A stretch of 64,000 bases of DNA from Ulota crispa. Taxonomy: Eukaryota; Streptophyta; Bryopsida; Orthotrichales; Orthotrichaceae. The stretch's first letter is position 1. Each line of letters opens with the position of its first letter. Positions 37,030 through 47,904 of the stretch are shown one piece after another. The notes under the pieces are model-generated. The model did not search any database and was not told the DNA's origin. It saw nothing but the letters and a program-made list of their open reading frames with translations. The stretch is from assembly GCA_963920765.1 (NCBI GenBank), contig OY987243.1, positions 26,965,419 to 27,029,418 of the forward strand, read 5' to 3'. The position numbers were made by a program, and so were the translations under genes.

Positions 37030-37460
37030 GGTAACCTTACCCATACCCAGCGGCATTCAATTCGGCACCCTAGATTTAGGGTTTCACGAACCCAAGGTGG
37101 AGCACTGAATGCCGCTTGCACAAGCGATTTCACAATGAACCCAAAGTGGAGCAGTGAATGCTGCTTGCACAAGCAAATTTTGTCACATGTCACATGTCAA
37201 TTCCTAAACTGCTTTGGGAGGGTTGGGATCGAGACAGTCAAGTGTCATTATAAGAACACATCCAAGCAGTTTCAAGGTTAGTCTAGAGTTGCTAATAGAA
37301 ACCCTATGAGCTGTAACTTTGCCCTTTAATACAAAATAATCTACAATACATTTTTCCACATGATAGCCTGTTGAAGGCTAACCCTAAGGATTTTTTTTTC
37401 CCTTGAATTTTCCGAGACCTTGAAGTACCCTACGCTCGGGTATGGGTAAGGTTTTACCTT
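37030..37460. mobile_element. Possible inverted-repeat element abutting the DUF427 stop codon
   Basis: The left end AAGGTAACCTTACCCATACC and the right end GGTATGGGTAAGGTTTTACC are inverted copies. The interior has a 48-bp tandem duplication (GTGGAGCA.TGAATGC.GCTTGCACAAGC at 37098 and 37146). The right end touches the last codons of the DUF427 gene. The hairpin at 57533-57720 has related ends. Identity as a mobile element is inferred from the ends only. Confidence 0.5.
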
Positions 37461-39506
37461 ACCATCCCCAAGAGCCAAGGCCGCCTTTGAAAGGGCCAAC
37501 GACCTTGGACGTCACCCAGCCGCCATAGAACCCGCCGGGTTGCGGCTGCGCCCGTTCGTCCCCGACGTAGCAAGCGTCCATGGGAGCGGCGTAGAAGGCG
37601 ATGTAGGACTTCATGGGTCGGAACAAGGGCGTGGGACTCTCGTAGCTCCATCCAACCTTCTCAGCGCTGCGTTCATCCACGTGCACCGTCCAGTAGGTGG
37701 CGTTCCCCTTCCACTCGCAGAAGGAGCTCCCCGGCGCCTTCTTCACGAATTCCATCTTGATGTCCTCTTGCGGAATGTAATACACTGCAGGTTGTTGATC
37801 ACGACACTCTCGCAAATTAGGGCTAGAAAAATGCTGAGGGGATGTTCACACTTGGTGTTAAGAGTGGTAGTAGTGAAGGAAAATTATATGCAATTGGACA
37901 CACCTTTAGGCTGTATTCAATTTGTTAACACCCCTCCTAACACCAAGTGTAAACAAATACCAAGTGTAAACATACCCTAAGGTAGGAGCACCCCTCACTG
38001 TTAGTGTCCCATCCCTAATACCTATTTGTATCAGTGATGTCAAAAATTAATTTTTTTTGTTTATGAGTAATAAAATGATGGTTGTGGAAAATTGGTTATG
38101 GGTGACTAAGTGATGGTTGTGGGTGATTAGCATGACGGTTTTGAGTTCCCCATCTCACTATTTAAGAACTCTTCATATTTAAGAACTCTTCAAGTTAGTA
38201 GTATGAGCATATGAACACACTAAAAACATCTACACACAACTACACATTTTCAGTGATTTAAGACTTTGAAAAATCTTTGTGAACAATGCTTGCAATCGGA
38301 ACTTTCAAACTGATGCCAATATTTTGGATTTCCTCTTCGTAACTTTCATCAATTGATTTTCCTACCCCAAAACTCTTAGTTTCACGCTTATGGGTGCTCC
38401 TACCTTAATCCTTGAACATCCCTCACAGTTTGAATAAACCTGTACCAAATCAATGGTATCACAGTTGCTTCGGTAACTATTTTGTCAAGGTTTCTTTCTT
38501 TCGAGATAGCGAGTGACCTTGCACGGCGAGTAATAAAAAAACATAACCTAATCTGCCGAAGCAAGCTCATGTAGCACTCTCATTCAACACTACGAAGCTA
38601 ATTCGCAACCTCTCTCGTTCCACCTGCTCGTTATTCCGATGGTCGCCCCCAATTATCACACTTGACATATTATTGATCAAAGCCAAAATAATCGCTGATC
38701 TTCTGGTAAAGAAGAAGTTCTATGGACCAATCGTCCAGCAGATGCAAATATACATTCACAAAACTTGCGTAATTCAATTCTACAAATTAGGGTTACGCTC
38801 ACAAACTTCGCGTAATTCAAATCTACAAATTAGGGTTACACTCCCAAACCCCCTTGAGTAATTCAGTTCTACAAATTAGGGCTATCACTCACAAAACATG
38901 CGAAATTAAAATCTACAAATTAGGGTTAGACTCACAAAACTTGCATAATTTAGATCTACAAACTAGGGTTACACCACAAAACGCGTAATTCATTTCTGCA
39001 AATTACGGTAACACTCACCGAACCTTGCGTGATTCAAATCTACAAAGTAGGGCTATCACTCTCCAAACCTTGCGTAATTCAATTGTACAAATTAGGGTTC
39101 GGAAAATGGCAGGGGAGACTCTACATACAAGACGAGGGGTTTAGAATTTTGAGGTTTCAGAAGCTGAAGAACCTGGCGGATGGCTGGTCTCGAGCACGCG
39201 GTAACCTCGAGTGGAGTCGGCGATGGTTTTGGAGTTGAATTCGATGCGGATTCTGTCTGGCACGGGCTCCAAGGCAGGCGGCCGAGGGTAATCCCACACG
39301 GATTCCTGCCCGGGCCCCGGCTTCACTCTCTCCTGCCTGCCGTTGCCCATCACTGCGCTGGTTACACCGCCCGAGCTCGAATTACGAGAAACGAAGGCGC
39401 AATCGCAGGGGTAGCTACGCAAGAGTCGGAGATGAGGACGAAGTGCTCCCCGAGCGAACGTCGAGCGTGCCGAGAGAGCGGTGAATGGGGCTGAGGTTGT
39501 AGCCAT
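37459..39506 (-). CDS. DUF427 domain protein, two exons, 219 aa
   Basis: DUF427 proteins are small beta-rich proteins of bacteria, fungi and plants whose biochemical role is not settled. Exon 1 is 39173-39506 (residues 1-111 plus one base). Exon 2 is 37459-37784. The donor CCAG|GTTCTTC and acceptor CTGCAG|TGTATTAC join to give SHPPVYYIPQEDIKMEF, the expected core of the family. The domain spans about residues 83-190 (RIRIEFNSKTIADS, RVLETSHPPVYYIP, YWTVHV, SYIAFYA). The tail GGFYGGWVTSKVVGPFKG is typical of plant members. Residues 1-50, rich in Ala/Ser/Arg and nearly free of acids, look like an organelle transit peptide (inference). The 1388-bp intron holds a TA-flanked MITE and a 44-bp tandem array. 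The stop codon at 37459-37461 lies at the edge of an inverted-repeat element, so the 3' UTR is probably transposon-derived. Confidence 0.92.
37980..38405. mobile_element. TA-flanked MITE with AGGTAGGAGCAC ends (copy 3), inside the DUF427 intron
   Basis: It starts AGGTAGGAGCACCCCTCACT and ends TTATGGGTGCTCCTACCT, with TA outside both ends (37978-37979, 38406-38407). It is 426 bp. The ends match the elements at 6065 and 12581; the interior is different and AT-rich. Confidence 0.85.
38755..39105. repeat. Tandem array, ~44-bp monomer, eight copies, in the DUF427 intron
   Basis: Monomers contain TACAAATTAGGGTTACACTC, then ACAAAACTTGCGTAATTCA. TACAAAT anchors fall near 38781, 38824, 38870, 38914, 38957, 38996, 39041 and 39085. 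It ends about 70 bp from the exon 1 donor site. The embedded TTAGGG is part of a longer unit and is not telomeric. Confidence 0.9.
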
Positions 39507-39667
39507 TGTTGGTGTTGCGGCAAAAGGACGTTTGGCATTGGAATCTTATCATGTCAGCAGGGGGAGGGAGAGACGTGAAAGGACCAGGCTGATGACTTGC
39601 CAAGTGGAGAAATGCGCGTTGCTCGCAGTAGTTGCCACGTCAGACTAGTGATCTCAAGTGTGATTTT
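39507..39667 (-). promoter_or_regulatory. Presumed promoter/5' leader of the DUF427 gene
   Basis: GC-richer sequence directly upstream of the start codon, before the next transposon relic at 39668. It contains CACGTC and CCACGTCAG motifs near 39571 and 39637, G-box-like ACGT cores that may be regulatory. Function is not shown by sequence alone. Confidence 0.3.
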
Positions 39668-40440
39668 CGGAAAGGAAAATATCGAAAATAACCCTGACAA
39701 TTGGCCATATTTGAAAAATAACCCTGATAATTAAAAAACATCGAAAATAGGTCTCATTATATATCAAAAGTCACTAGAAGAAAAAACTATCATAAATGGC
39801 TAGTTCACAACGATTGCAAATGTCTTAAACAATTATACGGTGATTCAATTATAGTTGTTTAGGACATTTGCAGCCGTCATGAACAAGTCGTTTATTGTAA
39901 GATTCTGTATAGTGAGTAAGCCTTGCAACTAAGGTGACCAAAATTTTGTGCATGTTTATTTATAAGAATTGATATGTGCACACCTAGGATTGATACATGC
40001 AATACCGTGGGGGGTAAATTTTAGATATATATCATCAAAAAGAACCACAATGGAGGGTTCAATTGAACAATGCCCAAATGGAAAAGTTTAGCTCTTTCTT
40101 ATAAACAAGGGTAAAAGTAATAATTTGCCCCTTAGCTAAGTTCTTCTAGTTCAATTGTAAACCCCCTTTGAGGTTCTAGACAAAATCTAGGTCTCTAAAT
40201 CCAAATTTGAATTCAAACTTTCCAAATTTAGCTTGTTAATGGTTTATATCTGAAATTTACCCCCTATGTGCATATATTAATTCCCATAAATAAACATTCA
40301 CAAAATTCTAGTCATTTTAGTTGCAAGACCTACTTTTGATATATGATGAGGCCTACTTTTGATATATTTTTAATTGTCATGGTTATTTGCAAAATATGGC
40401 CAATTATCAAGGTTATTTTCAATGTTTTCAATATTTTCCG
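39668..40440. mobile_element. Inverted-repeat element (CGGAAA..AAAATATCGAAAAT ends) carrying a nested CACTA hairpin
   Basis: Left ATATCGAAAATAACCCTGAC, then AATTGGCCATATTT is mirrored at the right by AAATATGGCCAATTATCAAG, then GTTATTTTCAATG...ATATTTTCCG. The phrase CTACTTTTGATATAT occurs twice near the right arm. The 39772-39914 element is inserted in it. The 40040-40340 part resembles the GTGAACTGACC-ended elements. Confidence 0.65.
39772..39914. mobile_element. Miniature CACTA element, 3-bp target duplication AGT
   Basis: It starts CACTAGAAGAAAAAACTATC and ends TAAGATTCTGTATAGTG, so it has canonical CACTA and TAGTG ends, and AGT lies immediately outside both (39769-39771, 39915-39917). The 143-bp element folds on itself (GCAAATGTCTTAAACAA with TTGTTTAGGACATTTGC). 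Confidence 0.88.
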
Positions 40441-40900
40441 TTTTTGGAATTAGCTCAAGGGGCTAAGAGCATCTCTTGCAACTTTCCAAATGTCAAGGCC
40501 CCTCTGATTTTTGGATGATAAGCAATCAATTTTAGTGTTTGTCAGCCTCTACATTCACCTTCCCCTTCAAATAAGCCATATTTGAAGGAGTCTCTAAACC
40601 CTCTACAAGTTATGTTTTCTATTAGCAAGTTGTCATAGCTTACTTAATTGCTTTTGGAAATTCCTTGACTTGTGATTGGTTGGTATTACACTTGGTAGGT
40701 TGCACTATTGGGGATACAAGTGGCCATCCCCTATTAAACCGTAAACAACCAAGCAACCATAGGACATAGTATGTACGCTATTGTATAACTAGCATTTGCT
40801 ACCAACAAAAAGTTTTAATTTGGGATCTTGATTGCCTCACAAGAACAACATTGATTTATATTCTAACTTATTTGTTGATCTCAAATGTAGGAAAAACACA

Positions 40901-41141
40901 ATATTTGTTAATTTGGGAAAAATGGTACATTCTCGGACTTTCAGAAGTTTGAGGTGATCACCTCAAACTAAGCTCACTGTTTTTTGTTATACACGTGCCC
41001 TCACTTGAGAGGAGGGATTTGCGAGGGAAAAATCTTAGTGGTTTAGACTAAATGTGATACCTTTGAATTTGGTTTAAAGTAACTTTTTGGGTTTGAGTGG
41101 AGTACAAAGTGGGACACCTCTTTTCCCAAATTAACAAATAT
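40901..41141. mobile_element. MITE with ATATTTGTTAATTTGGGAAAA ends (copy 2 of the TTGGGAAAA group)
   Basis: It starts ATATTTGTTAATTTGGGAAA and ends TTTCCCAAATTAACAAATAT, a nearly perfect 20-bp inverted repeat. The interior has GAGGTGATCACCTC, a palindrome also present in spirit at 58180 (GGTGACCACC). It is 241 bp. Confidence 0.85.
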
Positions 41142-41943
41142 CGTGTTTAAAGGTGTTGATACATTCCAAATACAAAAAAAATACATTGTATTGTTTACTA
41201 TAGGCTGCTTAGACGTTTAAGGAGAGGGGAATATAAGGGACCTTGTTAATTACAGGGTTGCAGGAAATGTTCTAAGTGCACTAGTAAGTGAGCTACAAAT
41301 TCAAATTCTCAGTCATCTCAGCAAGGTGTATTGGATGCATATTAGATATTTACGGCAAACTTCCATGTTGGTCCAAAATTGGAAAACATAAAATCAACAA
41401 ATTAGTTTAGTTTGTTGAGTAAAGTTGTTTTGTAAGTTACCAGCACGGAGATTTTCTCTTGTTGGATATCTATTAGAATATTTGTAAGGTAGGTCTAAAA
41501 AAGTTTCACAAGCAATTGTTAAATTCATTAATTGGGTTTTTCAAGAAACTTGTCTTTTAATGAATTGTGATTGGTCTAAACCTTTGACTTTGTATGATCA
41601 ACATCAATCTTCCCAAAATTTGCTAGCCCATAACAACCTTTGGTTCTGAAATCACTTGGTTCACATAACAAATGAAGGCCAAAGTTCCCTCATGATGGAA
41701 GAGCCTGTGCCACGTAGTCAAGCTGCTTCTTGGCTACGCCCCGGGGGACTACGCTTCAAGTGAGAATTCCAACCATTCTTATATCAAATGTTTCTACTTT
41801 GATTCTATTAAATATTTTGTTATTCTGGCATATTCATGTGGGAATTGAAGAAATTCTAACAGATTATGTTCACCATGAAATAACACGAAATTGGATCTTG
41901 ATTCTTTTCAAAGTATTTTGTTTAATAATTATCTTTTTTTAAA
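41142..41943. other. Intergenic DNA, nothing recognised
   Basis: AT-rich with only a 70-codon ORF (41730-41942) rich in hydrophobic residues and running into the minisatellite. It is not considered a gene. Confidence 0.5.
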
Positions 41944-42060
41944 AATATTTTTTATATTTTTTATATTTTTTATATTTTTTATATTTTTTATATTTTTTAT
42001 ATTTTTTATATTTTTTATATTTTTTATATTTTTTATATTTTTTATATTTTTTATATTTTT
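41944..42060. repeat. 9-bp minisatellite (ATTTTTTAT)n, about 13 copies
   Basis: Perfectly regular ATTTTTTAT units across about 117 bases. Because 9 is a multiple of 3, both strands stay open and give spurious low-complexity ORFs (FFIFFI, YKKYKK). Confidence 0.97.
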
Positions 42061-43315
42061 TTGTTTTAAAAAAAAATTGAGTGTTGAGTTGTGCTAGGAG
42101 TTTCACATAATATTTTTGAATGACCATTTCTTTTAGTTTTGACTAGGAAGAGCTTATATAGTAGAAACTATTTAAGCTAATATTGCAAAAACTAATATTC
42201 TCTCTAAGCTAATATCAAGTGCCAATCCCAACAAGACCTCACCTCATTTTGTATAAACTAATATTAACCACCCAATTCCAAGCAATTTAGTTTAGACAGG
42301 TTTCACATTAAAGATTTTTCTTTTTTACATGCTAAAATTTCAGCCTAATTTAGATCAAAGTTTGAGTTTGAATCAGTCATGGTGTTGTGATGCGATTCTT
42401 GGTGCACTTGGAAAGATCTTGTTGCAAGCTGGTTAAGCACACCAACGTACAGATGCCTTGAAGAGGCATCAACATTAGTAACTCTTTGATGTTTCATAAC
42501 TCCAAATTGAAAATACAATGGAAATACTTTTAGGAATTGTCTCCACATTGTTAGCACCCACCTGCCCCAACTTGAATAACAAAGTTGAAGTAGCAATACA
42601 TAGAAATACATAGAACTTCAAAGTTTTGCACCCACACTCCTCTAGCATGTAGGGATATATATCCAAATGCATTCAAATCTTGGATAGACCGCACCATTTC
42701 ATTTACCTTACCCATCATCCAAAACTTTAGTCAGCACAATGCAAAGTACACTAAAGATGATCTCCTTGACATAACTGAACCATTGAAAGTCACATAAATC
42801 CAAAACTTGCAGCATTTCCCTGTGTCAATCCAAACCTACATCAGCAATCAAACCCGTTTCCTAGACCAAGACCGAAGTTGGAGATGCCAATCACAATTAC
42901 ACAAAAACCTACTAAAATATAACAACTGCAGCAACCACTCCAATCTAGTCAAAAGAGTTAAGGTCCCTCCATCCTCATTGAAAACAACAAACCTACGACG
43001 AAACCCTGAACCCTAAGCCCAAAGCCCAGAGACACAAGCTAGTCTCAAAGACTCTGTTCTGATCTACAACATAATTGGCAACTCTAGACACGAAGAACTA
43101 GAGCAATTCATTAGTGGAAGAAAATAGGGTAAGCAGAGTGGGAGCAAGAGGGAAGTGTTGCCAAAGCCCTCTGATGGTCCTCAAGCTTGCATTTCATTAA
43201 AGCCCTACTCAAACGTCCTCAAATGTAGCTTTTGTGAACACAAAACCTGTTTGTTTATTTCCCATTTGATCCAGAGCCAATAAATGCATGGGAGCACGAG
43301 GAAGAACAGGACACT
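42061..43315. other. Region downstream of the DUF179 gene; probable 3' UTR at its right edge
   Basis: The minus-strand gene stops at 43316, so its 3' UTR should lie just below that coordinate. Composition from 42690 to 43315 is less AT-rich than further left. No recognisable ORF or bounded repeat. Confidence 0.4.
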
Positions 43316-46300
43316 TCATTTGGCACGTCCTGCAATGTCAGAGTAAGGAGGGCCCATATGCTCCATAACTTCGTTCCACAGGGGCTTCGGCAGTTGTATG
43401 CACTGCTTGAGAACAAACTTCTTGCTGCAAGATGCCAGGTACCACACTCCAGCTTCCGCTTCCTGCTCTAACTGCCCTGGTCCCCATCCTGCACTCACAA
43501 AGAGAAACAATCTTCAGAAACTCCACCAAAAGAAAAAGGATAACACATTCTTTTGCTGTTAATGGCAGTAGCTCATTGCAACATCTTCTATATGTGGTGT
43601 ATTTCATATGTCACATAGGATGCCTAAAGCATGTCCAAATAAAGAAAAAGACTACTTGATCTTCCGTGTTCCCACTTGCTCTCATCAGAATGCAAGCTTT
43701 CTGTTCTACAAGAAGAAGCAACTCTCAAAAATGATGTGAAAATCCTAGGCAGGAAAGAGTATTTATAAGGGGAGATTCTAAATCTCAAAATCAGGTAGAG
43801 CCCAAAACCGACTAAAAAGGTAGTGAAACCTTGCACTAGGATATGTTAAGGTTCAAGCTTTTGTTGTTCTGCAATAGGAGTGACACTCAAAAACGAAATC
43901 CTCAAACTCTACGCAAGATGTAGTATTTCTAAAACGAGATGCAAGGGCTTAAGAGTGACATGGAGGCCTAAAATGGAAAGTCTTGTACCCTGACACCCCC
44001 CACTAGAAGTCTCGAGCTCTGAAACACCTATTCTACTGTTTCTACCATATTGTGATATAGTGCATGACACTTGTAACCAACAACTATTGGCCAAACAAGA
44101 AATACTAAAGCACAACACATATACCCACTAGCTCAAAAGTAATTTCACTACCAAGTGGGACAAAACCTAAGCTTCATCTTGGTGGACTTATGTTTTTGAT
44201 AACGTTTTTTTGACAAAGCCTTAGGCTAGCCACTTGAATGGGAGTTGTTGGTTATAAGTGTCATGCACCGTAGCAGGAATGGCAAGAAAATACAAGATTT
44301 CCAGCGGAAATGCAACGTGTCGTCCTTTTATTTGTCAACTTCATGACAAAAGCAGATGTGGAAAAATGAAAGGGAAAATTTCATGGATACCCCTGAAGTT
44401 TGCAATATTTTCATAGATACCCCTGCTTTTTCAGAAACATCACAAATACCCTTGGATCAAAACATTTAGGCGTTTATTTTGTTATGCATGTCACTTCCTT
44501 CTCCCTTTGTGCGCACACTACTTCTTTCTTGTTATGCGTGTGCACAAAGGAAGAAGGGAAGTGGCATGCACAACAAAACAAACGCTGTCCAAGGGTATCT
44601 GTGACATTTCTGAAAAAGCAGGAGTATCTATGAAAATATTGCAAACTTCAAGGGTATCCATGAAATTTTCCCAAAATGAAATTCGACTAAATCTGGTATC
44701 AACTTAAGGGTAGAAGCAATTATCACCTGCAAAGCGAAGAAACCAGCGAAAGTCACTAGGAGTGCTCTTGCCGCTCCGAACGCTTTTCTGAATGCTGGAT
44801 GTACCGCCCATGAAAACCCCGTTCATGATTTCACGGCTGTCCTCAAAGCCTGCCACGCCGTGGATGACTTGAGTACACTCCGGACCCACGTCTCCTCCGA
44901 AGTACAGCGGACAATCCGACATCTCCGGCATTAGGTCTTTGAACTCTTCCAATTGCCCTAGTGAATACTGTGTTGGCCTGTTGTCAAGTCAACAATAACA
45001 TAAGCACCCCCTCCGTTGAAAACCTTTGACGGGACTAAGAAATACTCCCTCTGTCCCTCTAAAAGCGTCCAAAAAGGTTCCTTGCACAGGATTAACTGTG
45101 TTTTTAGTCTTTGTGCCAGAGAGACATGCATTTTGGAATCAATATACCATCTACCAAATTTATGCAAAATCTCTAGCTGTTGCCGTTTGGGCACCCAATC
45201 CATGCAAAAGTACCATATTTGTGCATGTTGCCAACTCCTTTTTATGAATGGTACCTCATATGGGCAAGGCCAAGCTTGCTAGGAGAGGAATGCTCTCTAA
45301 TGGCTTAACTTGCCCCCATGAGATCATTGAACATGACAAACGCTTGCTCAGTGTTTGAAATCAGCAAAAGGGAGCTTTTTAGTGGTACACGAATGTGTCT
45401 GATTTGGACGTTTTTAGAGGGACAGAGGGAGTAACAATCAAGGACACGGTTATCAAAAATAATTTGCAACTACGACACTTGAAAATCAAGCTGTGGTATA
45501 GCGTAAAGTCTCCCAACCTGCTTGAGCTTGGGAGACTTACCCTGCGTAAAGGTCTTGGCCATTAGCTGAGGCCGCCTTCTAAAAAATGCCTCTATGAAAG
45601 GTCTTATAAAAACAAGACCTCGAAATGTGCCCTCAGAGATTTTGAAATACAAGGCGTTCGATGAATACGCAGGAACCCTTGGCCAAGATCTTTATGTTGC
45701 ACTACTCTTGAATTTTCAGCTAACTATTCTTCATTTGCTAATAGACCACAACACTTAAAGTTTCAAAATTCACATCGGTTATAACAGTGCAGAATTGGCT
45801 AGGACTGTTGGTACTATTCTTCAAATTCTGGCGTAGTACCTTCAAAATCCTGCATTGGTAGAGCAAAATACCTGTTGAGAATCACGCCAGCACTGCCACC
45901 CGCACTGATAGAGGCACACAAGCACCACCTGTTTAGAACTTCACTTTAGGTTGAATTGGCAGCCCTCAATTAGGGCTACAAAGATTTAGTAGAAAATAGG
46001 TCACGGCCATAGCAAGAAAGAATAGAAGGAGAAAGTCATGTCAAGGACAAAAAAAGCACACAGAAGCATTCCTTTTCAGTTAAGCTCTGGTTCAAAACAC
46101 ACCTCAGAGGACTTTTCCTAGAAAAGCAATATGCGATTGGCAGGGTTTAGTGTAGAAATAGAGTTAAAAGGGATCAAGGTAGTCTGCTCAAATTACGACC
46201 CTCTCACCTAAAGTGTCCCTATAATTAGCTCAGGAATGGATGTGCAGTGGTCCTTAAATGGATCCTCATGGACAGAAAAAAATGCATATTTTTTTGCAAG

Positions 46301-47904
46301 AGCCAATTAGACTCCTTGATTTCACCTATGTCTTTACAAGTTGCAAGGGAACAAATTTTGGGAGACCTACAAGTCACAAATAGGTGTCTACTACATAAAA
46401 CTTTGAAAATTCATCAACATTTCAATAATGCTTCAAAAAATATGAAAAAAATTGTGTTACATTTGAAATCTATTTTGTTTGTCTGAAAACTAAACAATAA
46501 ATCTTCATGTCTTGAGAAGACTATGAAAAATCCAACCAGCCCTTAAAGTGACAGTTTTTGAACATAAGGTAGGAGGCTCTAATCCAAAGTGGGCATTTTG
46601 AACGAACCATGTAGGGCCTCCAAAAACAGTGCACAAATATTCTTGAATGGGTCACATTTTCTATGTTCAGAAATTGTATTTGTGCATGCACCGCTTTAGG
46701 AACTTAAGAGAGTGACATGAACCACTCTTGAGTGTGCTTATTGGTCATAATTGTGTTCAGATTTGTCTTTCACTAAAATATAAATATATATCATACTAGA
46801 ATAAATGAAAATATGTTTTCAATCATTATTTGAATATTTGAATACGGAAGGGGTGCTTGCATGCTTTAAGAGCCTTATTGGAACATTCTTAGCTTTGTAG
46901 TGATTGCTTTTAGGACTCATGTGTTCCATTCACAAGCCACCTTTGAATCATGAATGCTAACACCTATGATCAAGAATAGCTACCTATGCACCTTTTGCTT
47001 TGATAAATTCATACTAACTCAGAAAACTTCAAATTAAGTGGCCACAGAACTGTCTCTTCTTTGGCTTTCTACCAAAAATATTTTCATTTTACCAAGCTGC
47101 CCTGATTTTTCCACAGAAGCGCCCTTTCGCTTAAAAGGTCCATTCACGACCCTCCTACCTTACTACCTTATGATTGGCAAGGTATAATGCGGCTTGGAAG
47201 GAGCGGTTTCAGAATTAGGGCTACAAAGATTTTGAGAGAATGAGAGAAATGGACATACTCGTGGGCGAAGATGAAGATGACGACGCGGTGGAAGTACTGC
47301 TGGCTATTGGTGAACGCATTGGGATGCGCGATGAGCAAGCATCCGGTCTCAGGTTTGACGAGAGGATGCGCCCAAAGCTCCTGCTCCTGGTCTTGAACGG
47401 AGTCCAGCCCTCCAGTACCAAGACCCGAGCGCACCAGGCGAGCTCGGAATGCACGCCAATCTTGCTGCTCGACTTGGTTCAAAATCCCCAACTCTTCAGC
47501 AGCGTCGTCGTCGTCAACATTAGACGAAGATTCACTCCCTTCTCCCGATGCGCGTATCCCGAAGCTCCTTCTCCTTCTTCGGGAGCTCACTTGCAACGAC
47601 CTGCAATAAAACCTCAACGAAAATATTCAAAATTAGGTCAAGTAAGAAAAGAAAAGAAACAGAATTTCATCGCATTGTGCACAGAATTGGAGGAGTGAGA
47701 ATACCTGCCATGCCATTTGAGGCTGTGCGACGATGCGGATGTTGAAACCTGAGACTGGACTGGAATCCCTGCTGCCGCTCCCGTGCGAACATTGCACGAG
47801 CACGCGCACGCGGGCGGCGGCGCCACCACCACCGCGGCGGTCACCATCGCTGCTGCTGTCATCAACAACAGCTCCAATTTCGAAACCCTAACACCTGGAT
47901 ACAC
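43316..47904 (-). CDS. DUF179/UPF0301 (AlgH/YqgE-like) protein, five exons, ~332 aa
   Basis: This family is named for bacterial AlgH/YqgE; its molecular function in plants is not established. Exons on the minus strand: 47705-47904, 47259-47600, 45872-45904, 44727-44977 and 43316-43488, total 999 bp, all with GT/AG borders and in frame. Exon 3 is a 33-bp microexon encoding AGGSAGVILN, the family's GxxGxxLN(R) turn. Domain landmarks: DWRAFRARLV (115-124), HPLVKPETGCLLIA (145-158), GVILNRPT (187-194), CPLYFGGDVG (214-223), NGVFMGG (244-250), FRWFLRFAGWGPGQLEQE (268-285) and the C-terminal VWYLAS. The first ~85 residues (Ala/Ser/Arg-rich) suggest an organelle transit peptide. The start is uncertain: Met15 at 47862 (ATGACAGCAGC) may be the true one, giving 318 aa. 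Introns 2, 3 and 4 each contain a MITE. Confidence 0.93.
44372..44672. mobile_element. Foldback MITE, GGGAAAATTTCATGG family (copy 2), in intron 4 of the DUF179 gene
   Basis: It starts GGGAAAATTTCATGGATACC and ends GGTATCCATGAAATTTTCCC, a perfect 20-bp inverted repeat, and folds along its length (CACTTCCTTCTCCCTTTGTG with CACAAAGGAAGAAGGGAAGTG-type text). It ends only 54 bp from the splice donor of exon 4. Confidence 0.9.
45045..45431. mobile_element. Stowaway-like MITE, TA target duplication, in intron 3 of the DUF179 gene
   Basis: It starts CTCCCTCTGTCCCTCTAAAA and ends TTTTAGAGGGACAGAGGGAG, with TA immediately outside (45043-45044, 45432-45433). The terminal inverted repeat extends about 29 bp with one mismatch. 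CTCCCTCYGTCCC ends and TA duplication define Stowaway (Tc1/mariner). It is 387 bp; the short ORFs inside are not genes. Confidence 0.95.
46567..47160. mobile_element. TA-flanked MITE with AGGTAGGAGG ends (copy 1), in intron 2 of the DUF179 gene
   Basis: It starts AGGTAGGAGGCTCTAATCC and ends CCTCCTACCT, with TA outside both ends (46565-46566, 47161-47162). It is 594 bp. It is closely similar to the element at 48497-49083 along its full length (shared CCTTTTGCTTTGATAAATT and AAGAGCCTTATTGGAA). Confidence 0.9.

Noticed and set aside
38755..39105. CRISPR-like regular repeat
   Set aside because: Units are directly adjacent with no unique spacers, in a eukaryotic intron. It is a plain tandem array.
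38755..39105. Interstitial telomere repeat (TTAGGG)
   Set aside because: TTAGGG occurs once per 44-bp unit and is not itself tandem. Plant telomeres are TTTAGGG.
41891..42127. ORFs encoding FFIFFI or YKKYKK repeats
   Set aside because: They are products of the 9-bp minisatellite, whose period is divisible by three.
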